Made by a program: the position numbers and the translations under genes. Positions 33,451 through 49,690 of a stretch of 64,000 nt of DNA are shown here, piece after piece. Origin of the DNA: Maylandia zebra (Eukaryota > Chordata > Actinopteri > Cichliformes > Cichlidae); NCBI RefSeq assembly GCF_041146795.1, contig NC_135170.1, positions 35,736,659-35,800,658 of the forward strand, in the 5' to 3' direction. Positions within the stretch are counted from its first letter, which is position 1. Each line of letters starts with the position of its first letter. Under the pieces are notes generated by a model that was not told the origin of the DNA, searched no databases, and saw only the letters and a program-made list of their open reading frames with translations.

Positions 33451-36244
33451 CATTGGGTTGATTATGACCATCTTTCGTATACAGGTGTTTTGCTGGTTGT
33501 TAGGTGTAGCTAACGTGTAAATTCGTGAGCTCTGTGTGTGTTTTTGTTTTGGGAACTGAAGGAGCATCGCAGACACTTGCAATGCTTTGTGACCCTGCTG
33601 TTTCTGTCTTGTGTGTTGCTAATAGGACTGCACTACTTCTGCCTGAAAACAAGCTTCAAGCTTCCTGCAGGCCGAACACACAGAATGAGGATTTATTCTG
33701 TTAATTTTATTTGGAGCTCTTCTCTGAGGGCCGAACCAAGCAACACAGCAGAATCTCTCCTCAGATCTCCGAGTAAAACACAAAAACAAAACTGGTGCAT
33801 TCTCCAAACTGCATCCAGCAGCAGGTCGTTAGCTCCTAATCTCTTACCCTGTCTGCTCCACTGGTTTAAGTGGAATACTTAAGAACAATAAGCAACATCA
33901 TGTGCAGGACGCGTCCAATCCCAAATCTTTTGTTTGATCGGCGCGTGCATGTTCGACTCGAGGTTCTGCTCCGGCTTTGTTAAGGACGCCCTGCAGAGTT
34001 TCTAAGGAAGAGACACTTAAACAAGCATGATCTCCTTCCAATTACACAGCGTGTGAAATCTCCCACTGCTTAAATGTCCTGTCGGACATCTGAGTCGTCC
34101 TCTCTCTTTATGATCACTTAACAAGAAAGAAGCTGCAGGGCCAAGCTCAGGCGTTAGATAACTGGAGCCAGCTGTTGAACATTTTGGGCTAATGACAAGG
34201 CCTCTGCCTCCTTTCACTCTGAGGTGGTCTCAGAGCAGAAGGTGAACTAGTCATTACAAGACTGTGTGTGTTTGTGAACATCTTCTCAGCCTGGTGAAAA
34301 CTGAGCTTTAAAAACCCCCCGAACGGTTTCTACACTTCATCTAAACCCAAACGAGCAGCTTGCATCTCCTTACAGCTGCATCGTCCTCGCCGCCGCGCTC
34401 ATTTAACAGCAGAAGTCTTCAGTTTGTGGACACGAATCTCAACATAACACCGCTAAGCTGAAAAACACGCGCTCGTTAAACAGAATAAGGAGCACGATTA
34501 AATGTTGTCACAAACTGAACAGTTCTGTTCTCCAGCCTCGGCTCGCAGAGGATTAACAAACCTGTAATCAGGTTTCAATCAGGTTTGAGCCGCGCTACAT
34601 TCAATTTACCTCAGTGCTGTCATCAGTGCACGAACGAAGGCTGATAATATTATTATTATAATATTATTAAAACTATTACATTTTTATTCAATCTGCTGTA
34701 ATGTAATGCGTGTTCATAACTGCAGGGATTATCCACCCTCACACTCTGATGCAGTTTGCAGACGGGATGAGAATCAGCATCCACATCTGAGGCCACAGCT
34801 CGCAGTCAGAAAAGGGTGGATGCTGACTCCATGTTGGTGCAACAAATGCAGAAGTCAGAGAGGGAGGCAGTGGGAGATTTACAGACAGACTGAACAGCAT
34901 CTGTCAAAAACTACAGAGAGAGTTTCCTAACTCGAGTCGCAGAACGAGGGAGGCAGAGCTCAGGAACAAATATCAAACTTTTAATGTCAAAGACCCGGCT
35001 GTAAGATCCAAGAGTGCACAGGGAGTAACACGGTGACCAGAACCAGCACCGGCAGGCAAAGACAGGGACGAACACAGGAGGGCAACGAGAAACAGCTGAA
35101 CACAATCAAGACAACGAGGAGGAAGTGAAACTCAAAAACAGAGACGACCAGCTATCAAAGTAAAACAGGAAATGAATGAGGTGGCTGACAGAGAGAGAGG
35201 GCTGCTGGTTCCCGTGAGATGGATATCTAATAAACAAAGTAATGGATTACACACAGAGTACATAAATAGAGGGGATATAGTGTAATACAACCAAAAGCAA
35301 TAATAATGCATTTCATGGCATATTGATTTATTAATTAATCTATTTTAATAATTTAATGCGTGGCCTTCTATATAAGCCAGTAATAGAAGGAAATACAAAT
35401 GTAAGATTTTGAATTTTAGTCTTTGTGGAGTAAATAAAGCAGAAAAACATGGAGGATGACACTGGCGGTCGAAGCAGTGACTTGCGTACTTTTATTTTGC
35501 CTGTTGTGCATTTTTCCTGGTTAAATCGAGTCGGCTCTCCTGAGGGTGGAGCTGGTTTGGAGTTGCATATTTATTGGTGTTGTTTAGCGTCCCCAGAGTG
35601 TTCGAGCAGAGGCAGCACTCGCTGCTTTATGCTCCACATAGAAGAAACTCTGAGAAAGCTTTTCTGCTTCATCATGGCCTTTAGTTAAAAGACTTTACCT
35701 TGAATAAGCAATCTTAAGCATTTCTTATAATCAGCACTTCAAGGCATGAGTCATACGTGTGCTGCAGCAGAAACCACTGAAAGTCCCATAAAATGTGTTT
35801 TTGTATCATATTCACAGGTAAATGTTAAAGTGAATCATCGTGTAATACCTCTGACACGGTTTACCTCGACCTGTGCGGTCACTCAGCGTCCACTCGAGCC
35901 TGCGGCGGCGATCTGCACTCCTCGGGTCTGGAGGGCTGTTGGCGCCACATTTGACCACGAAAATTACTCTGAAAGGTCAAAGCGTGAGGATTCAGCTCTC
36001 TCACTCAGGAGCAAGATGACTAACTGACTTTGTGTTCAGGCTTTGGAACATAAAGTCTAGAAGGTTTTATTATGAAATGTAATCAGGCGTTTTAATCTGC
36101 ACAGTAAATAAAGATATTTTAAATAGAACAGGATGCTGACGTCATCAGCGTCAATTTCTAAAAATAATAACAGTGCATGTTGAATTCAGAGGGACTTTGC
36201 ATTTATCTATGTGGTTTTTATTCAGCCTGCAGATAAAACAATGT
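33451..36244. other. Non-coding, no gene recognised
   Basis: No exon with a recognisable domain. 34860-35180 looks like a dispersed-repeat fragment (AACGAGGGAGGCAGAGCTCA and TAAAACAGGAAATG), similar in character to 57780-58075. Confidence 0.35.
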
Positions 36245-36400
36245 TTGAAATGAAGCCGACGCCTGCAGTTCATCCGACGTCCACTAGGGGCTCCAGCAGA
36301 CTCCTATGTTAAACGTTGCAGCAGAAATAAACACGTTTCCAGCCTGATGCACAATCTGACGTGGTTTCTGGCGTGTACAGAGATGTAAACGTGATGGCAG
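36245..36400 (+). repeat. Family B fragment B3
   Basis: Matches the upstream block of B2 (CTGCAGTTCATCCGACGTCC, GCAGCAGAAATAAACACGTT, TTCCAGCCTGATGCACAA) but lacks the ATTAGGGGCGTGG core. Confidence 0.65.
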
Positions 36401-37982
36401 AGCTTTTGCTTATTTACAGCAGATCTCTGAACTGTTTTCTTGGACTCGTTTAGCTCACCTGTAGCTCAGTATTTCTCCTCGAGCTTCCTTCACACAAACT
36501 AAATGAAAGTTGCACAAACGTGAGCCTGACTCAAAGATCTGTTTAATCTGAGAGCAAAGCTGCTCTAAAGCAAACACATTGGAGCTGAGGTGAGCCGTTC
36601 TGACTGCGGTTTGTTCTCATTGCTAACGCTGCTGAGGCCTCGCTCTGCAGTCTGAGCTGCGTTCAGGCGTCTCACCTGTCTCGCTGTTGCAGCAGGTGGA
36701 GGTCTCCCCTCAGGGGCTCGCTGATTAAATATTCTGGCTCGAGGCCCAAGAAGCTGTTTGACTTCCCCCTGCTGTTCATGCAACCTGCAGGCTGTGTGTG
36801 TGTGTTGTTAGCGAGCTAACTTTTCACTCTCGGGTCGTTCTGGTCGTGTGATTTCCCCCCCGTTATGTCCACACCTCCTTACAGGACTGTGGTCGTTAAA
36901 CTTCCTGTTTTCATCGGCCCATGTGTGTCGGCGTCCTGCTGCGACACCTTTTCTTTGTGCTTTCTATGAACCCTCCCTCTTTCCCTCTTTTTCATGTGTC
37001 AGACACACACACTCCTCGTTAAACACCTGCTGTCAGCTGCTGCAGCGGCGTGGAGCTGCTGTCAGGACTACCATGTGTCAAACAGAAGAAAAGGGTTTCC
37101 TTTAACACGGGGATCGAACACGCTCGCCTCCTGACTGTTAGCTCTGAGCTTAAACAGCTGCGCTGATCCTTTTCTGCATCTTTAACTCCCTCGAGCACAG
37201 CCGGGCTGATGAACGCAGCAGGTGTCCGTCCACACAGGTGTTTCTGTTTGTGTCGCTGAGGTCCAACACTCTGCTGTTGATGAAGGAGCTCACGGTCCAC
37301 TCAGTGACCCCGAGGTACCCAAACCATCATCCCTCCAGCGCCGCGCTCACAGCTGCTCTGAGGTCTTATGAGTTTGGTTTTGTGCTTCATGGACAGACTT
37401 TCAGCTCAGTCTGTTTCTAACTGTGCTGCTACGTTTAACCTTTAACCTTTGACTGGGGCCTGTGGAGTCTGAGATGGAGCTCCTGGGTTTTTACTCAGGC
37501 TGAATTTGCTGGGACGTCCACTCCTGGGACGACTGTGTCGCTGTTAACACACCTGAACGCTCCAGACCTGCAAACATCAGAAACCTCAGCTCTACAGATG
37601 TGCTCACACTGGTGATGATCAGCCAATCGGGTGCGTTTGATTGGCAGCACCGGGCTGAGACTTGGCCTCGTCATTCCTGTGGAGACAGACACCCGTGGAA
37701 AGACTTCCACGACTTTCTGTCACTCTGTCAGCTCACTCATGTCACTCTGAGGAGTATCTCTGCTTTCAGTGACATCGACAGGTTTTCGTGTCTTCTTTTG
37801 ATCAGACTCGTCCGGCAACACTTAAAGTCCAGCCTGGTTTGAACTTGATATTTAACTCACTCTGGTCTTGACTTTGGTTTGTTTGCTGTGTTTAATTTGG
37901 GATATTCTGCTCACATGTTTGATGTGTCCTGACTTGTATCCCGGTCTACGTCCGCTCAGCCCTGCTGATTTTCACTGCACCC
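36401..37982. other. Non-coding, no feature recognised
   Basis: No supportable gene or element in this part of the putative doc2 first intron. Confidence 0.4.
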
Positions 37983-38147
37983 GTCTCTCTTCCTGTTAAA
38001 ACAAAGTTTTTCCTTCTCACTGTCGCCAAAGTGCTCGGGGTCATATAATTGTTGGGTTTCATCTATATTATTGTACTGACGTCTAATATAAAGCACCTTG
38101 GGGTGACCGTTGTTGTAGTTTGGTGCTGCATAAATAAAGTGGACTAT
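37983..38147 (-). repeat. Family A copy A5
   Basis: Reverse complement of family A: CTTCCTGTTAAAACAAAGTT, TCTCACTGTCGCCAAAGTGC, GGGGTCATATAATTGTTGGG and TATAAAGCACCTTGGGGTGA. It is diverged. Confidence 0.8.
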
Positions 38148-42901
<4,754 letters not shown>

Positions 42902-43196
42902 CAATTCAATTCAATTCAATTTTATTTATATAGCGCCAAATCACAACATAAGTCGCCTCAAGGCGCTTCATAGATACAGAGAAAAACCCAACAATCATAT
43001 GACCCCCTATGAGCAGCACTTTGGCAACAGTGGGAAGGAAAAACTCCCTTTTAACAGGAAGAAACCTCCGGCAGAACCAGGCTCAGGGAGGGGCGGGGCC
43101 ATCTGCTGCGACCGGTTGGGGTGAGAGAAGGAAGACAGGATAAAGACATGCTGTGGAAGAGACACAGAGGTTAATAACAGATATTAACCTCTGTCA
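42902..43196 (+). repeat. Family A copy A6
   Basis: The best-preserved short copy. It starts with an (ATTCA)n run and TTTTATTTATATAGCGCC, then has AGTCGCCTCAAGGCGCTTCA, CCCAACAATCATATGACCCC, ACTCCCTTTTAACAGGAAG, GGCTCAGGGAGGGGCGGGGC and GATAAAGACATGCTGTGGAA. Confidence 0.88.
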
Positions 43197-43199
43197 ACA

Positions 43200-43745
43200 T
43201 AAATGAAGACAGAAAACTAAACAGCAGTGACGTTTGTAGGGTTACTGAAGTTTGGCTAGCTGGTATATAATGATGTGCTACGTGATCGCTAGCGACACAG
43301 CTATGTTAGCATAATATAAACAAGCTAACTTTTTTTCCACTCGATAAAAGTTAACGTGAGTGTTCTCGGTGGTCAGGAACAAATGTAATCGCATGGCAGG
43401 ATGCTGTAAAAGGACCAAACTTCAGCCAGGAGAACAACTGAGATAATCCATCCACAATACGAGGTTAGTCATTCATATACTGCTGCATGGGCTGGGCTGT
43501 AGTTACATCCTAAGGTTTTAAAAACTGAGCTTAAATAAATGATTAGTGGTAATAAAAGCCGAGGGAGGTCAACAGTGATCACTGACTGTTTTAGGAGCTT
43601 TTTGAGATCAAATAGAAGAAAATACAAAACATTAAACATGTTAAAAACACAAAAGCCATATTAAACGCAGACTACTTTAGACCCGGAAGTAGGATTCGTC
43701 ACGTCATCACTTAACGACCGGATAAGTTAGCCACATCATCTTTGT
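43200..43745. repeat. Dispersed element of unknown class
   Basis: Its central part (43383-43480) is present in reverse orientation at 13638-13745. The remainder is non-coding and AT-rich. Boundaries are approximate; the ends near 43200 and 43745 are judged by eye. Confidence 0.5.
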
Positions 43746-43861
43746 ACTGAAGACATAATCCAGCCTCTGAGGGATTTACTTAAGCTCAGATTCAAAGTTA
43801 GTTTTCCTCGTGTTTTCCTATTTTTTAAATGTTAAATTTTTTTCTCTATGTGGTCGATCGA

Positions 43862-44414
43862 TTAGCGGCTTCTCCTCGAGAGATAGCGCCCCCGCCAAAA
43901 GTTGTGGAACAAACTCATTCTGGGTCCTTCTATGCCGTCTGGTATTCTCGTGATTCTTACATTATTCCTCCTGGATTGTGCCTCAAGATCTTCACATTTC
44001 TCATCTAACTTCTTTAACTCTGTAGACAAACGCTCCACAGTGGCCTGGAGAATGGCGATGGTGTCAGAGTGGTTTGAGGCACAGGCCTGCAGTTCAGTCA
44101 AAGTGTTATCGTGCTTGGCCACGTCGCTTTTTATGTCCGAAATTGAGGCCTGGATGCTCTGGTTCAAGGATGATACCTCGCCTCTTATGGTGGTAGAAAT
44201 CTCTAACATGTGAGTGTCCAGTGTGGTGCACAATTTAGGCTTGATTGTATTTATCTCTGAACACAAGCTAGTCATAGCAGTTAGTAGCAGTTTATTCGAC
44301 GGCTCACATTCATCCTTTTCCAGTGCAGGCGTGGGGTCCCCACCAGCTGAGTCCGAAGAGGCTTCCAGGCCTACATCGATCGCTCTTCTGAAGTTTGGGC
44401 TTCACCATTGTTGA
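43862..44414 (-). pseudogene. L1/Tx1-like LINE ORF1 fragment
   Basis: The minus-strand frame from 44275 encodes a long coiled coil (repeated Leu/Ile heptads, about residues 25-95) followed by EDLEAQSRRNNVRITRIPDG. That junction is the signature of L1-type ORF1 proteins at the start of the RRM-like domain. The frame ends within about 25 residues, so most of the RNA-binding region is lost. Non-matching sequence 5' of 44275 suggests another frameshift near 44300. ORF1 proteins are RNA-binding trimers that package LINE RNA. No ORF2 is nearby. Confidence 0.75.
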
Positions 44415-44682
44415 AAGGCTCCCAGAAATATATCCACAGTAATCAGCAGGTTATGAATTTGGCGAAAAGATGGGTTTGACGTGCTTTTGAGAGCATTAAA
44501 AGATTTTCTTAAAGTCATTTTGACGAGGGACGTCTACACTCGCACATGCCTCACTAGCGCCCCCTATTTCTCATTTTTTTAAATCTTTTTTTGTTTGAAT
44601 ATTTTGCTTCTAGAAGTGTTCGCTATGTTGATCTGCGTATGAGTACTATCTACAAATAAAATATCTGAGATTCTCAATTCAT

Positions 44683-44950
44683 GGGCAGCACAGTGGCCTC
44701 ACAGCAAGGTCCTGAGTTCAGGCCGGGGTCTTTCTGTGCGGAGTTTGCATGTTTGTGTGGGTTCTGTCCGGGTACTCCGGCGTCCTCCCACAGTGCAAAC
44801 ACATGCAGTTAGTGGCCATAGGTGTGAATGTGAGTGTGAATGGTTGTCTGTGTGTGGCGACCTGTCCGGGGTGTATCCTCTAAGACAGCTGGGATAGGCT
44901 CCAGCTCCCCACGACCCTGCAAAAGGATACGAGCGGAAAAGAATGGATGG
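44683..44950 (+). repeat. Common fish interspersed repeat (GGGCAGCACAGTGG type)
   Basis: Contains ATGGGCAGCACAGTGGCCTC, GTCTTTCTGTGCGGAGTTTG, CCGGGTACTCCGGCGTCCTC, GGTGTGAATGTGAGTGTGAA and GACAGCTGGGATAGGCTCCA, ending GAATGGATGGA. I know this as a widespread teleost repeat. Its class is not resolvable here and it has lost internal segments. Confidence 0.75.
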
Positions 44951-45070
44951 ATTTTCAATTCAACTCACTTTATTTTATTGTCTTTATTGTCCCACAGGGG
45001 AAATTAGTTTAGCAGCAAAGGCAACAATAAGAATAAATAAAAGTGATGGTGATGATGAAATGAGCACGGG

Positions 45071-45346
45071 GCGACTGTGGCTCAGGGGGTTGGGAAGCGC
45101 ATCTGAAGGTTGCCGGTTTGATTCCCGGGTCGTTGTGTCCTTGGGCAAGACACTTCACCTGCCGCCTACTGGTGTTGGCCAGAGGGGCCGATGGCGCGAT
45201 ATGGCAGCCTCGCCTCTGTCAGTCTGCCCCAGGGCAGCTGTGGCTACACCTGTAGCCTCCACCAGTGTGTGAATGAATAGTGGAATTGTAAAGCGCCTTG
45301 GGTGCCTTGAAAAGTGCTGTATAAATCCAATCCATTATTATTATAA
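45071..45346 (+). mobile_element. tRNA-derived SINE in doc2 intron
   Basis: Starts with a tRNA-like head, GCGACTGTGGCTCAGGGGGT (box A). It has a box B variant GGTTTGATTCCC near 45115 and the TCCTTGGGCAAGACACTTCA core, and ends GCTGTATAAATCCAATCC plus (ATT)n. It lacks about 14 bases between the boxes relative to the 51928 copy, which probably weakens Pol III promotion. Confidence 0.85.
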
Positions 45347-45866
45347 AAAGCCACACGACAGTTATTTGGATTATTTGCCATTAAGGAGACGAGTCGCAGT
45401 CGGGATAAAAGAAACCTGGAGTCTTTTTGGTCGACCTCGCAGGTGAAACTCGAAGGCAACGAGCGAGTCAAACTGAACACGAGCCTTCCTCAGCACGCGT
45501 TGTTAACTTATACATGGCCACAGGCCCTGACAGTTTTCTGGCAGTTTATAGCAAAACTCCCAACTGGTTCTTGTTCTTCAGAGTCATGTTACCAAACAGC
45601 GAATCGCAGGCTCACACTCTGCACAATCTCAGTATCTTTAATGACAGCGGCTGATGAGCTATAAGACTTCCCAAAATCAATAATCACGTCTTTTGATTTT
45701 GACGCCTTTAATGAAACGAAGGACTCATCACAACAACCCACAAAGTCCTGTACAACCTGCCCGTGGCCTGACTCGGTCCTGATCACTGTGTGTTGGGAGT
45801 TTACCTGATTACCTGAATTGAAACTGTGTAAAACTAAAACATTTTCATCAGAAGACTGAAATGTAC

Positions 45867-46352
45867 GGAGCCCCTCTGACGACATGGTCCAAAAAATAAA
45901 TAAATTGTGGCCATGAAATACTATTTCGTGAGCATGAAATGCTAATTTGTGGGCACGAAACACTTGACCGATAACCGTGATCCTTCAGGCCCTTGCAGTT
46001 GGTTGACAATAAAATCCAGGTCCTACGTACATCTGTAAAGCAACTGGGCTCGCAGTATCCTGTTTAAATGTCTCTCCGTAATAATGGTTCCTTGCATTGC
46101 AGGCTTTTCAAAATGCATTTGTAGCTCATCCCCAGCCTAAAATAAAACTTCATCATACTGTCTCTGTCCACGGTGTATAGGTTTAGCCTACTCTCATGCT
46201 TATGTCTCTACGCAGCTGTCCAGGAATTGTATCAATATGATGTGCGCAGGTTATCTGTTTCGTTGCCACGTTAGACCTATTTCGTGTCCTCGAAATAGTA
46301 TTTCGTGGCCACAATTTATTTCTTTTTTCGACCATGTCATCAGAGGGGCTCC
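45867..46352. mobile_element. MITE with about 60-bp terminal inverted repeats
   Basis: The left arm begins GGAGCCCCTCTGACGACATG and the right arm ends CATGTCATCAGAGGGGCTCC. The arms match for about 60 bp, including the tandem ATTTCGTG/GAAATA motifs. The 486-bp element has no transposase. Target duplication is unclear (flanks TAC and ATA), so the superfamily is not assigned. Confidence 0.8.
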
Positions 46353-46960
46353 ATAGAAATGAACTTAATGCCAAAATCACGCCTTTGTGTTTGATTTTCT
46401 TTTTCTTTGTGTTACTGTGACTGCCATCTCGTCCTGTGGCCTCTGCAGTCATTTTCATGTCTTTCTGTCATTTGAACATTAAAATGTTCAGTCACAGCGG
46501 CCCTGAGCCGCGAGGTTCACTCAGTGAAGAAGAAAAACCAGGACGTGGCAGAGGCCGCTCTCGTTCACCGTGCAGCAGAGTAACGTAGCCGTTCGTCCGC
46601 TACACACAGCAGCTCAGAGTTAGCGTATGAGTGCGGTTAGTTATGTAAGCAGTGATGTGTTAGTGTGAATCATACGTGTTATCTGAGCGAGCGTGTGTGC
46701 CCTGTTACACGTGCACGGCTGTGAATGTTTGCTCTTCTTTGTAGGAAGACTGTGAGTCACGTGCGCTCTCCTCCGAATTGGATTCCCATCTTCTGATTGC
46801 ATGACATGCCTGACATGTTTCTCTGTTCTCTTGCATGCTTTCAATTAAATCTAACAGTTTTGATCTCTTGCGCTTGTTGACGCGAGGCTTGTAATCATGT
46901 TTTCTTTCATGAATCATGGATGTTGTCTGTTTCCTCCCTCTGCCTGCGATGATTCCCCAG

Positions 46961-47040
46961 CTGCTCTGGGAACGCTGGAGTTCGAGCTGAGGTACGAGCA
47001 GAGCTCCAACAAGCTGCACTGCACCGTGCTGCGGGCCAAG
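46961..47040 (+). CDS. doc2a: doc2 coding exon: linker end and start of C2A
   Basis: After the acceptor GATTCCCCAG the split codon gives Thr. The exon reads ALGTLEFELRYEQSSNKLHC and then TVLRAK, ending in phase 0 at GCCAAG|GTGAGG. This is the first and second beta strands of the C2A domain, with the invariant G-T-L-x-F-x-L opening of synaptotagmin/DOC2/rabphilin C2 domains. LEF and the LRAK end match DOC2A better than DOC2B (LDF and TKAK), from memory of the mammalian proteins. Confidence 0.93.
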
Positions 47041-49384
47041 GTGAGGACGCTCTGCAGACACCGACACGCTCTTCTTCTCTGTTTTCATGCAACAGGAAGC
47101 ATACAGCCCATATGGAGTAAAACCGATCAGCTGATTTACGTTGTGCAGTAACTTCAGTATATTTCATAAACCTTCATATCAGGAATGAAAGACACGTTTA
47201 AGGAGGATCCCAGGATTTTAAAGAAAAATCCGCCCTGAGCCCTTCACGTGAAAATCACTTTGTTTAGCTTTTTTAAGACAAGTTATAATCCAATAAGAGT
47301 AATAATAATAATAATCATGATATATGAGAAAGTTGCATAAAGCAGATTAAACACAGGGAACTATGTTATATAATAATAATTAAAGTCTGCTCTCAGCTGT
47401 GGATTTTCACCACTCATCATAAATTAAATCTGCTCTAGTTTCATGAACTGCTACGAATTAGATTCCCTCCACAGAGTGAAGAATAATGAAGGCTGTGCTG
47501 TCAAAGATAAATATGAGCTCTAATAGTATTTCTGTGCAAATTCAGATTTATTGAGCTACTTGGACCCGTGGGTCTGCTGCACAGATTGTTATTTGGTCAG
47601 TAAATTTCACTCACACACTTTTATTCGTCTGGGTGCTGCTGCTGAGGAGCGAGAGTAATCTCTGATTATGGATCTGAGGAAGCTGCAGGAAAACGATGCG
47701 TGCATCCTCAGCTCGTCGTTGACCCAGTAACAGTCCCAGAGCAGGTGTCAGGAGTCAGGAGGAGGTGAGATAAGAGGCGGCCGAGCCTCGGGCTGGAGAC
47801 CCGTGTTTGGTGTGAAGAGCAGGCGTCGAGCTGGAGTCACCAAAGTGATGCTGATGGGCGTGCCGTGTGCTATATCCAGCAAACAGCCTAAAGTGAGATG
47901 AAACATATGACGTTTTCTGCTGTTTTACATCAGGATGCATTTGGTTTCACTGAGGTTTTACCTCAAAGTGTCATTATGAAAAACAACGTGTAATTCGTCC
48001 CTTTTAAAACTGTTCCTCAGGTTATCTGACATTTTCTTTGAATATCAGCAGCGATACACATCACTACAAACATCAGACTGACAGACTAAACGTACTACTC
48101 CGCTGGCACCAGGTACAAGCGTCGCCCACTTTAACCAAAATACCTCCTCGTAGGCGTTTTGCATAATTGTCCAGCCGTGTCTGACATCGGCTCGCTGAAA
48201 TCTTTGACCTCTCTTCTTTTTAAAATCCCTTCAGCTGCAAAATGTTTGAAGGTTTTTCTCCTTCACACCACGTGGGATTCATTCCTGGCTTTAAAGCCAT
48301 CACATCACACCATTTCCTGTTTTTGAGTCGTTCCTCTGAGTTATTTGAGCGCCACAGACAGTCCTGCTTAAAGCCCGGGAGGACAGGCCAGGAAAGGATG
48401 CATATTGTTGTGTATTTATGGAGAATCTGGCTCTTCACCAAAGATCACTCCTCCTTATGGTAGACGTGTGACGGCCTGCCTGTACCTGGCACAGGTTACA
48501 CCGCACCTTGTTTTGGGTTCTCATCCGTCAGGCTTGCTCGGAGAATCATCTCACAGCTCACCATGACTGTTCACAGATGTTACAAAAGATGGCGTCGCCT
48601 CTGCGTCTGACTGCGACAGCTGTAATTCTTACTAATGTCAAACAGGAGGCGACTCTGTCAGATGCAAAAAGATTCCTGGTTGTGCAGAAGACACATGACT
48701 TCCTCTGTGACCTCAGTAAACACTCTCCTGATGGGTTTATGGGCTCGGTCACAAGTCTGAATAAAACATTGAATGCATTTTGTAAATTATGGTCCTTCTG
48801 AGAGTGAGAGAAGAATCATCCAGCTCTGTCTAACGAGCCATCAATCACAATCGCTACGAGCATCTGGTACTCCTGGTTTCGCACATCTTACACCAAGACA
48901 GTGATTTCAGACTCTCGGCTTGAGACGTCATGAAGAGAGAGCTGAAGCTGAAAGACATCCCCACCCTCAGCACGAGCCCACAGAGAGGGAGCAAACTTAT
49001 CTGGGTCCAGCTTGTGGCAGAAGATGGGAAAAATCAGGAATATTTATTAAAACTCTTATTCTCTATTTTATTCTCTTCCTGATAACTACTGCGCTCAGTG
49101 TGGCCAAACCACCCCATCCAACAGCTCCACCTTTGATCCATGTATCCAGAGCGGGGTGTTCCTAAAGATCTGACAGCTGCTAATCTACACCACCTTTTTC
49201 AGAATGCAGATGGGTCCATCTGCATTACAAATTGATTAAAATGAAGTTTGAATGGGTTGCAATTAATATCAAATGTTACATGTCCTGACAGCAGCTCCGT
49301 GAGGATGAAGTGGAGTTACTGCAGACGTCCCAGCAGAAACTTTTTGGTGCTGATTTTACTGAAACATCAACAAGCATCAGCTTT
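47041..49384. other. doc2 intron, no other feature recognised
   Basis: No repeats or exons were identified in this part of the intron between the second and third coding exons. Confidence 0.45.
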
Positions 49385-49690
49385 ACAGGGCTAAAGAACC
49401 AAAATCTGCAGTTCCTCTAACGTCCACTAGAGGCTCCAACACTTTATAGCCTGGCTCCATGTTTGCATTATTAGGGGCGTGGCCTCTGTAGCTGACACAG
49501 GTGGCTGTAGCTGTCTGCTAGCTTCATCTGACCTGGACCTCCAGTCTGTGTTTGTGCTGTTGGAGCCTTCAAATTATAATAATGACATTATTTGACCCGT
49601 AATATGGCAGCTGTGAGGTTATTGTACTAACTGTTCAAGAAGCCTGAGCTCCAGGTGTGCTGAGTGGAATTCTAGTATTTTACTTGCATG
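49385..49690 (+). repeat. Family B copy B4
   Basis: Contains CTGCAGTTCCTCTAACGTCC, ATTATTAGGGGCGTGGCCTC, GTCTGCTAGCTTCATCTGAC, GTTTGTGCTGTTGGAGCCTT and AGCCTGAGCTCCAGGTGTGC. An internal deletion removes the ACAGGTGGATGGTGA block. Confidence 0.8.
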
